From Micromonospora sp. WMMD1102 (GTDB lineage Bacteria > Actinomycetota > Actinomycetes > Mycobacteriales > Micromonosporaceae), in assembly GCF_029626265.1 (NCBI RefSeq), contig NZ_JARUBN010000001.1, positions 6,203,001-6,267,000 of the forward strand: 64,000 bases of DNA, written 5' to 3'. Within the stretch, counting starts at the first letter, position 1, and each line of letters starts with the position of its first letter. Below, piece by piece: positions 34,018 through 41,800 of the stretch. The notes under the pieces are model-generated. The model made no database searches. It was not told where the DNA came from and worked only from the letters and a program-made list of their open reading frames with translations. The position numbers and the translations under genes were made by a program.

Positions 34018-34799
34018 CCCTGCCGGACTCCGTACGCCGATGGTTTCCCGGTCTGCCGGCGGACCACGGCACACTGCCGACCGTCATCTGCCTCGCCGGC
34101 GCTGGCGGTGGGTCCGGCGAGTTTCGTGACTGGGGCCGCATCCTGCAGGGGAGGATCACGGTCGCGCCGGTGGCGCTACCAGGCAGGGAGCACCGTGTGG
34201 CGGAGTCGCTGCACGAGCCCGCGGCCGCGTTGGCCGACCAGATCGTGCGCGCGGTCGCACCGTTGACCACCCGGCCGTTCGCGTTGTTCGGTCACAGCCT
34301 CGGCGCGCTGCTGTTGTACGAGGTCGCCCGGCGCCTGGACGGCCCGGCCCGCCGGTCGTTGCGCCATCTCTTCGTCGGCGCGCAGCCGGCGCCGAGCTGG
34401 CCGCAGACCGACACGATCTACAGCACGATGACCGACGACGCGCTGATCGCCTATCTTCGCCGCCTCGGCGGTACGCCCGAACCAGTGCTCAACCACGCCC
34501 CGCTGATGGCGTTGTACCTGAAGGTGTTGCGGGCCGACGCCCGGCTGGCGGAGGAGTACGTGTATTCCGGTCCGGCCGGACTGGAATGCCCCCTGACCGT
34601 GTTCCGTGCCGCGCAGGACACCGAAACCCCGCCTCACACGCTGGCCGCCTGGGCGGTCGAGACGTCCGGACCGTTTCGGACCGTTGATCTGCCGGGAGGG
34701 CACTTCAGCCTGAGGACCGACCGCCACCACATCATCGACCGGATGGTTGCATGCCTCGCCGACCCTCCCGTGGGAAGCTCTCCGCAAGGGATCAGTTGA
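34014..34799 (+). CDS. Type II thioesterase 2
   Basis: A 261-aa TEII related to the preceding one but clearly diverged. S95 lies in GHSLGA, D202 in FRAAQDTE and H230 in PGGHFS; LPGREHR is conserved. The ATG overlaps the previous stop (ATGA), so translation is coupled. Two TEIIs beside two A-PCPs suggests one thioesterase per carrier, or one releasing and one editing enzyme. The C-terminus runs close to the next start, with two bases separating stop and the chosen ATG of A-PCP 2. Confidence 0.88.
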   Translation: MTLPDSVRRWFPGLPADHGTLPTVICLAGAGGGSGEFRDWGRILQGRITVAPVALPGREHRVAESLHEPAAALADQIVRAVAPLTTRPFALFGHSLGALLLYEVARRLDGPARRSLRHLFVGAQPAPSWPQTDTIYSTMTDDALIAYLRRLGGTPEPVLNHAPLMALYLKVLRADARLAEEYVYSGPAGLECPLTVFRAAQDTETPPHTLAAWAVETSGPFRTVDLPGGHFSLRTDRHHIIDRMVACLADPPVGSSPQGIS

Positions 34800-34801
34800 A
34801 C

Positions 34802-36673
34802 ATGTTCGACAAAATCGATGCGCGCGTGCTGGCGTGGAACCAGACTGCGACCGCCTATCCCCGGGACGCGAGTCTGGTCGCTCTGTTCGATGAAAGCGCC
34901 CGGCTGGCCGGCTCGGCGTGCGCGGTCGTGGACGGCGATCGTAGCCTCGACTATCAGGAACTCCACGCCAGGTCCAACGGCCTCGCACACGTGCTCGAGG
35001 CGGGCGGCGTCCGGGGCCGACGCGTCGGCGTCCTCGGCAAGCGCTGCGCCGACGCTGTCGTGGCCATGCTCGCCATTCTCAAGGCGGGAGGCGCGTACGT
35101 GCCCCTCGACGACTCGTACCCGCCGGCGAGGCTGCACTCGATGCTGGAGGCGGCAGGTGTGGGGTGTGTCGTCGTTTTGCCCGGCCAGGAGTCCGCGCCG
35201 TCGATGTCGGTGCCGACGTTCGACGTGGGTGACGCGTCCTGCCCCGACCCGCCGCGCTCGGCCAGCGAGGCCCGCGGCGAAGACCTCGCCTGCGTCATGT
35301 TCACGTCCGGCTCCACCGGCCAGCCGAAGGCGGTCGGCATGCGGCACCGCAACATATCGAGGCTTGCGATCAATTCCGATTTCACCACGCTCGACGGTAC
35401 GGACCGGGTGCTGCACGCGTCGTCGCCATCGTTCGACGCCTCGTTGTTCGAGATCTGGTGTGCGCTGCTCCGGCAGGCCGGGCTGGTCGTGCTGCCGTCG
35501 AGCACCCTGCTGTCGCCAGGCGACTTCCAGGCCGCCATCCACCGCCACGGCATCACCACGGCATTCCTCACCACCGCCGTCTTCCACTACCTCGCCCGGC
35601 GCCGCCCCGGCATCTTCGGCGAGCTGCGTGAGCTACTCGTCGGCGGTGAAGTGGTCAATCCGGAGCGGGTTCGGCAGGTCCTGTCGTCCCGGCCGCCCGG
35701 CCGTCTCGTTCACTGCTACGGGCCAACCGAAGGCACGACCTTCACCACCACGTACCCCATCACCAAGCTGCCGGCCAGGCAGGCGAGCATTCCCATCGGC
35801 CGCCCGATCGCGAACGCGGCCTGCTATGTGCTGCGCGCCGACGGGACGCCGGCGGACGTCGACGAGTCGGGTGAGTTGTGGATCGGTGGCGACGGCGTAA
35901 CCGCGGGCTACCTCAACGATACGGCCCTGACGGCCGAACGATTCCGACCGGACCCGTTCGACACCGACCCGTCGGCACGCCTCTACCGCACCGGTGACCG
36001 GGCATTGTGGCGGGCCGACGGCGTCATCGAGTTCCTCGGTCGAGTGGACACCCAGATCAAGATTCTCGGCCATCGTATCGAGCCCGCCGAGATCGAGTAC
36101 CAGTTGTGCCAGGAGGAAACGGTCGCCGAGGCCGTGGTGACACGCGAGGAGAGTGACGAGGGAGAGGCGGTACATCTGGTGGCGCATATCGTCCCGGTCG
36201 ACGGGGCGAGCGTCGGCGCGGCGGCATTGCGCCGCTCGCTGGCACAGCGCCTGCCGACCTATCTCGTACCGACGCGGTTCCACGAGCTGGATCGACTACC
36301 GCTGTTGCCGTCCGGCAAGGTCGACCGCGCGGCGCTGCCGTCCGCACGCCCCGCCGCCCCGCCGACGCGGGATGGCGTCCTGGAACAGACCGTCCGGCTC
36401 GCGTGGTTGTCAGCCCTGGCCGGCAGCGGAATCGACCCGGACTTCGACGCGCGGAGCACGCTTTTCGAACTCGGCTGCGGCTCGCTGGACCTCATCCGGA
36501 TCCACGATCAGGTCGCGTCGTTGTTCCCGCTCCCCGACCTGTCGGTGACGGACCTCTTCGCCCACCCGTCCCTGCGCGCCTACACGATCCACCTTGCCGG
36601 CATGCTCGACCGAGCCTCGGCCCACACCGCCGCAGACGAGTCGACCGGTGGTGCATACATAGACCTGCCATAG
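34802..36673 (+). CDS. NRPS-like A-PCP didomain protein 2
   Basis: A 623-aa adenylation plus carrier protein. Motifs: MFTSGSTGQPKAVG, SFDASLFEIW, HCYGPTEGTTF, YRTGDRALW, GRVDTQIKILGHRIEPAEIE and SGKVDR; carrier motif STLFELGCGSLDL with serine at about 561. The eye-aligned specificity pocket is DAFFLGCTF(K), near the known Val (DAFWIGGTFK) and Ile (DAFFYGITFK) codes, so a beta-branched aliphatic amino acid is predicted. There is no condensation or thioesterase domain. ATG at 34802 (MFDKIDARV) has AAGGGA 10 nt upstream; an ATG at 34751 would overlap TEII by 49 bp. Last gene of the cassette; a 20-residue acidic tail follows the carrier domain. Confidence 0.88.
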   Translation: MFDKIDARVLAWNQTATAYPRDASLVALFDESARLAGSACAVVDGDRSLDYQELHARSNGLAHVLEAGGVRGRRVGVLGKRCADAVVAMLAILKAGGAYVPLDDSYPPARLHSMLEAAGVGCVVVLPGQESAPSMSVPTFDVGDASCPDPPRSASEARGEDLACVMFTSGSTGQPKAVGMRHRNISRLAINSDFTTLDGTDRVLHASSPSFDASLFEIWCALLRQAGLVVLPSSTLLSPGDFQAAIHRHGITTAFLTTAVFHYLARRRPGIFGELRELLVGGEVVNPERVRQVLSSRPPGRLVHCYGPTEGTTFTTTYPITKLPARQASIPIGRPIANAACYVLRADGTPADVDESGELWIGGDGVTAGYLNDTALTAERFRPDPFDTDPSARLYRTGDRALWRADGVIEFLGRVDTQIKILGHRIEPAEIEYQLCQEETVAEAVVTREESDEGEAVHLVAHIVPVDGASVGAAALRRSLAQRLPTYLVPTRFHELDRLPLLPSGKVDRAALPSARPAAPPTRDGVLEQTVRLAWLSALAGSGIDPDFDARSTLFELGCGSLDLIRIHDQVASLFPLPDLSVTDLFAHPSLRAYTIHLAGMLDRASAHTAADESTGGAYIDLP

Positions 36674-37179
36674 CGGTAGTGGCGCGGTCGACCCGGCGCC
36701 CCGGGGCGGGCTGGGGAATCCGACACCGGTTCCCGTTCCGGCCGTGCCCTGGCCGATCAGCCGAGCCGAGCAAGGAGCCGATCAACCGACATAATCACCT
36801 GACGGGCGTCAGGAAGTGCCCTCTCTGGGCAGAAGGGATAGGAGTGCCTTCCCCTGCGGCCAGCCGCCCGCCTGCCTGCAGGTGGGGCATCCTGGGTCGT
36901 TGAAAGTACGCCTAACAGTAGAAATAGGGGGAATAGCCGCGATGCCGGGCGGTCCGGATGACCGGTACGCTGTGAAGATGCCGACCGAAGGTGCACCGGC
37001 AAGCGCGGTCCGCGTAGGCTCAGCGCTTGTCGTCCCGGCACCGGCGGCCACCCACCGGCCGAGCGCCGTCGACACCAGGTGAACAAGGCCCACAATGTCC
37101 GACATCGGCGCCCGCCTCCGGCGCCGAACTCCCACCGCGACGCAATGAAGCGCCGCCACTGCGAGCGGAGAACACAGGC
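36674..37179. other. Intergenic region after the A-PCP cassette
   Basis: A 506-bp gap. It contains a CCTGACG-GG-CGTCAGG inverted repeat at 36798-36813 and some AT-richer promoter-like DNA near 36905-36935. A possible 46-codon frame runs from an ATG at 36942 (AGGGGGAA upstream) to 37082, but with no recognisable similarity. No terminator with a clear stem directly after 36673 was found. The right half is probably the leader of the UDP-sugar dehydrogenase gene. Confidence 0.4.
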
Positions 37180-38607
37180 GTGACGATCCCGTACCCGAGC
37201 ACCCAGCCCATGCCGGCGATCCCGGCGGTCGCCCCGCCGTCCGGTGCCGCCCGCCCGCGGCTGACCTTCCTCGGCACCGGCTACCTGGGCGCGACGTACG
37301 CCATCTGCTTCGCCGAACTCGGCTACGAGGTGATCGGCTTCGACGTCGACGCCGAGAAGATCGCTAAGCTGGCCAGCGGCGAGGTACCGTTCCACGAGCC
37401 CGGCCTGGACGAGCTGCTCAAGCGCAACCTGGCGGCCGGTCGGCTCCGGTTCTCGACCGACATCGCCGAGACCGCCGTCTTCGGCGACGTGCACTTCATC
37501 TGCGTCGGCACCCCGCAGCGGGCCGACGGCATGGGCGCCGACCTGTCGTACGTCGAGGCGGCCGTCACCGGGCTCTCCCAGCACCTGATCCGCAAGGCGC
37601 TGATCGTCGGCAAGTCCACCGTCCCGGTCGGCACCGCCGAGTGGATCGAGCAGCTCGTCGGCAAGCACGCCGAGGCCGACCTCGGGGTCGAGGTGGCCTG
37701 GAGCCCCGAGTTCCTCCAGGAGGGCTTCGCCGTCGAGGACGTGCTCCGGCCCAACCGGATCGTGGTCGGGGTCAAGAGCGAGTGGGCCAACGGCATGCTC
37801 TACTCCGCGCACAAGGGCGTCTTCGACCTCGCCGCCACCGAGGACCGGGAGGTCCCGCTGGTGGTGACCGATTTCGCCACCGCCGAGCTGGTCAAGGTGG
37901 CCGCGAACGCCTTCCTGGCCACCAAGATCTCGTTCATCAACGCGATGGCCGAGGTCTGCGAGGTGGCCGGCGGCGACGTCACCCAGCTCGCCCGGGCGAT
38001 CGGCTACGACCCCCGGATCGGCAACCGCTTCCTCCAGGCCGGCGTCGGCTTCGGCGGCGGCTGCCTGCCCAAGGACATCCGGGCGTTCCAGGCCCGCGCC
38101 CAGGAGCTGGGCGCCGGCGAGGCGCTGCGCTTCCTGCACGAGGTCGACCTGATCAACCTGCGCCGCCGCAGCCGGGTGCTCCAGCTCGCCGCCGAACTGC
38201 TCGGCCGCCGGTACGGGCCGGCCGGGCCGGACCTCTCCGGCACCCGGATCGCGGTGCTCGGCGCCACCTTCAAGCCGAACTCCGACGACGTGCGGGACGC
38301 CCCCTCGCTGGCCGTCGCCGCCGCCCTGCACAAGGCCGGCGCCGACGTGCACGTGCACGACCCGCAGGGCATGGAGAACGCCCGCCGGGAGCGGCCCGAG
38401 CTGACCTACGAGGCCAGCATGGAGGAGGCGGTGCGCGGGGCCGACCTGCTCTGCGTACTCACCGAGTGGGCCGACTTCCGCAACGCCGACCCGGTGGCAC
38501 TCGGCGAACTCGCCGCCGGACGGCGGGTGGTGGACGGCCGAAACTGCCTCGACTCCGGACTGTGGACCCAGGCCGGCTGGGACTACCGGGGGATGGGCCG
38601 ACCGTAA
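37180..38607 (+). CDS. UDP-glucose/GDP-mannose dehydrogenase family protein (UDP-glucose 6-dehydrogenase)
   Basis: A 475-aa NAD-dependent enzyme that oxidises UDP-glucose to UDP-glucuronate in two steps. N-terminal Rossmann motif LTFLGTGYLGATYAICFAELGYEVIGFDVD (29-57); central helices; catalytic cysteine C295 in GVGFGGGCLPKD; C-terminal Rossmann-like domain with AVLGATFKPNSDDVRDAPSL. GTG at 37180 has GGAG 9 nt upstream; ATG at 37210 is an alternative, since the first 27 residues are Pro/Ala-rich. It supplies UDP-glucuronate for glycosylation or envelope polymers. A Rho-independent-like hairpin follows. It is probably not part of the A-PCP cassette, given the 506-bp gap. Confidence 0.88.
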   Translation: MTIPYPSTQPMPAIPAVAPPSGAARPRLTFLGTGYLGATYAICFAELGYEVIGFDVDAEKIAKLASGEVPFHEPGLDELLKRNLAAGRLRFSTDIAETAVFGDVHFICVGTPQRADGMGADLSYVEAAVTGLSQHLIRKALIVGKSTVPVGTAEWIEQLVGKHAEADLGVEVAWSPEFLQEGFAVEDVLRPNRIVVGVKSEWANGMLYSAHKGVFDLAATEDREVPLVVTDFATAELVKVAANAFLATKISFINAMAEVCEVAGGDVTQLARAIGYDPRIGNRFLQAGVGFGGGCLPKDIRAFQARAQELGAGEALRFLHEVDLINLRRRSRVLQLAAELLGRRYGPAGPDLSGTRIAVLGATFKPNSDDVRDAPSLAVAAALHKAGADVHVHDPQGMENARRERPELTYEASMEEAVRGADLLCVLTEWADFRNADPVALGELAAGRRVVDGRNCLDSGLWTQAGWDYRGMGRP

Positions 38608-38682
38608 CGCGGCGGAACGTCGCACCGGCCGGCCCTCGCTGGACCGGCCGGACGGCGACAAACGTGAATTCGACAACGACTT

Positions 38683-38721
38683 GCCGGCCGTGGACCCCTC
38701 GGGCTCCACGGCCGGCCTTTT
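38683..38721 (+). terminator. Rho-independent terminator after UDP-glucose dehydrogenase
   Basis: A perfect 12-bp stem (38683-38694 with 38705-38716), 10-nt loop, followed by CTTTT. It is the only terminator in the window with a clear T-run. Confidence 0.85.
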
Positions 38722-38836
38722 AGGATTCCCTCAGCCGGGTTTCGCATGCGATCAGGGGCTGTTCAACGCAGACCCCGGGTGGGCATGCTCGGTGTAGGCC
38801 CGGGACGCGGCGTCAGCGCCGGCTGGAGGGGGTGCC

Positions 38837-41800
38837 GTGAGTACGACGTACCAGTGCTCCTCGTGCGGCCGCGAGATCGAGGCGGCGCCGTACTGCCCGA
38901 ACTGTGGGGCGGAGCAGCTCCAGTGGGCCGACGACGTGGCCCGGATCGAGCGCTCGATCGCCGAGATGAAGATCCGCGAAGCGGCGATCGCCAAGGAACA
39001 GAAGACGATCGCCTCGCAGATGCAGGCGGCGCTCTTCCAGCGGGACATCCTGTCGCACGCCGCCGACCAGCGACGCAAGCAGAGCACCAAACCCCGCCGG
39101 GTGCTCCGGCGCAAGGCCGGCCGCCGGCCGCCGACCGCCGCGCCGGGCAGCGCGCCGGGCGGGCCGCCGCCCCGGGTGCCCCGCCAGCCCCGCGGCGGCG
39201 GCCCGGACCGGATGCCGCCGGTCGCCCCGCCACCGCCGCCACCGCCGCCGCCGGGCGCCGAACCGTCCTGGGACGACGGCAAGGCCCGCCCCGAGGCGTC
39301 CACCCTCGAGGTGCAGAACATCCTGCTCGGACTCGGGGCACTGCTGCTCGGCGTCGCGGCGGTGGTCTTCGTCGCCGTCGCGCTCAGCTCGTTCGACGAC
39401 TTCAGCCGGGTGGCGATCCTGGTGCTGGCCACCGCGCTGATGCTGGCCGCGCCGCCCCGGGTGGCCCAGCGTGGGCTGGTCGCCACCGCCGAGACTGTCG
39501 CGGCGGTCGGGCTGCTGCTGGTGCCGCTGACCGGGTACGCACTCTGGACCGTCGACCGGTTCGGCGACAGCGGCCTGCCCGGCTCGATCTTCGCCGGGCT
39601 GACCTTCCTGGTCACCACCGTGGTGGCGGCCGGCTACGCCGTGGCGACCGGGCTGAACGCGCCCCGCTACGCCGCCGTACTCGCGGTGCAGCCGGTCCTG
39701 CCGCTGCTGGCGTACTCCTGGGTGACCGGGCCGGCCGGCTGGGCGGCGGTACTCGTGGCGGTGGCGGTCGGCAACCTCTACCTCGCCCGGCTCTTCGGCG
39801 ACGACGGCCGGCTGACCGGCTGGCCCGCCCGGTTCCGGTTCGGCCCACAGGCCGGTGTGGACGCCCCGCCCGCGCCGCCGCGCCGCCCCGACGGCCGGCC
39901 GGGGCGGGCACCGGCCGACCCGACCGACGACCCCGACCGGGACACCGGGTCCGGGCCGGCCGCGACCGGACCGGACCGGCCGGAGACCTTCCCGGAGGAG
40001 GCGGACGCGGTCGTCCAGGCGGATCCGCCCCAGGACGGGCCGGTGCAGCGGGTCCGCACTCCGGGCGTCCGCCCGCCGGCCGGCACCCCGGGTGCCCGGC
40101 CGACGACAAGCACGCCGTGGGTACGCGAACTGGCCTGGACCCTGCACGGGGTCGCCTTCGCCGTCGCCGTGATCTGCGCGGTGATCGCCCTGGTGGACGC
40201 CGACACGGTGCCGGGCGCGGCCCGGGCCGGCCTGGCCCTGCTGCTCGCCGCCGGAGTCGGCCTGGTCGGCGCGCTGGTACTGCGCAGGCCACCGCTGCCG
40301 GACGTCGCCGCCGGAATCCTCACGCTGGCCGTGATCGGCGCCGCCGGCCGGGTCGCCGCGGTGGCCCTGCCGGGGCGGGCACTGGTGGTGATCGCCGCCG
40401 TCATCGCGCTGACCGGACTCGGCGTACGCGCGGTGCCCGAGGCGGCCCGGCGCGGCCCGCAACTCGCCTCCGCCGCCGCCCTGATCGTGATCGGCATCGT
40501 GGTGGCCGGCGGCGCGCTGCGGGCCGCCCTGGCCCCGATCCGGGCCGCGCTGCCGGTCTGGGAGGCCGACCTCGCCGAATATCCCGGAAAACTCGCCGCC
40601 GGGGTCGGCGACACCTCCTGGCAGCTCGTCGTCACCGCACTGCTGCTCACCATCGCCGCAGTGCTCTCCTCGCCACCCGAGGTACGCCGCGAGTTCGCCG
40701 TGGTCGGCGCCGCGCTCACCGCACTGGCCGCCCCCGCCTCGCTCGGGCTCGGCTGGGCCGCCGCGCCCTGGCCGCCGGTGCTGGTCGCGGTCGGCATCGG
40801 GCTGGTCGGGCTCACCGCGCAGACCCGACGGGCCGCGCTGACCCACGCCGTCGCCGCCGCCGTGGTCGGCCTCGCCGGGGCGGCCGCCTCGGTGGTCCGG
40901 CCCGGCCTGACCGCCGCCGTGCTCTTCGCACTCGCGCTCGGCGGCGCACTCGTCGCACTCGCCCCGCTGGCCCGTACCGCGCCGCTGGGCCGGTACGCCG
41001 GGCTGGTCGGCGACTGGGCGGCCGGCGGGGCCGCGTTCGCCTTCCCCGGCGCGGTGGCGTCCTTCGTCGCCTCGGCGGTACCCGTCGACCCCACCCCGAC
41101 CGTCCTGTCGACCCGCGAGGCCACCGAGCCGGTGCTGGCCGCCAGCTTCCTCGCCGTCTGCGCCGTACTCTGCTACGCGGCGGTCACCCAGGTGGCCCAG
41201 CGGCAGATCAGCGGGCCGCTGGCCGTCGGCACCGGCCTCGGTGCGCTCGCCGTCACCGCGGCGGCCTTCGGCGCACCCGGCGCCACCCTGCCGGACGCCC
41301 TGGTCGGCGGGTTGCTGCTGGTCAGTGCGATCCTGCTGGTGCTGGCGCCGTCGATCGACGCCGGCCGCCGGGCCGACCGGCTGCTCGACGGCTCGGACAT
41401 CGCCGCCGCGGCCGTCACCGCCGCCCTGGTCGGCACCCTCGCCCGGATCGCCGGCATCCTCGGCGACGGAGCCGAACTGGCCGCCGCCGCCTTCCTCATC
41501 CTGGTGGTGGCCGCCGGGATCCGGGCCATGCCGGCCGACTGGCGGCGCGGACCGGTCCTCGGCATCTCGCTCACCGGCGGCATCGTCGCGCTGCTCGCCG
41601 GCGCGACGGCGGCCAGCGGCGGGCTACAGGTGCTGGCCACCCCCGGCCGGCTCTGGGAGGCCGACCTCTCGCAGTGGCACGTCAGCCCGGACGGCACCGG
41701 CTGGCAGGCCCCGGTCGCGCTGCTCCTGCTGGCCGGGGCCGCCGCGATCGCCCTGCCCCGGCCGTGGGCGTACGACGTGTCCGCGGTCTGCGTCGGACTC

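Noticed and set aside
30245..36673. Full NRPS assembly line
   Set aside because: No condensation-domain motif (HHxxxDG) or fused thioesterase was found in any of the five genes; only A and PCP domains are present.
36942..37082. Small ORF of 46 codons with a purine-rich upstream sequence
   Set aside because: No similarity or structure recognised; high-GC DNA makes such frames common. Mentioned only in the intergenic note.
37180..38607. UDP-glucose dehydrogenase as part of the A-PCP cassette (sugar supply)
   Set aside because: It is separated by a 506-bp gap with its own leader, has the high GC of the housekeeping flanks and no glycosyltransferase accompanies the cassette.
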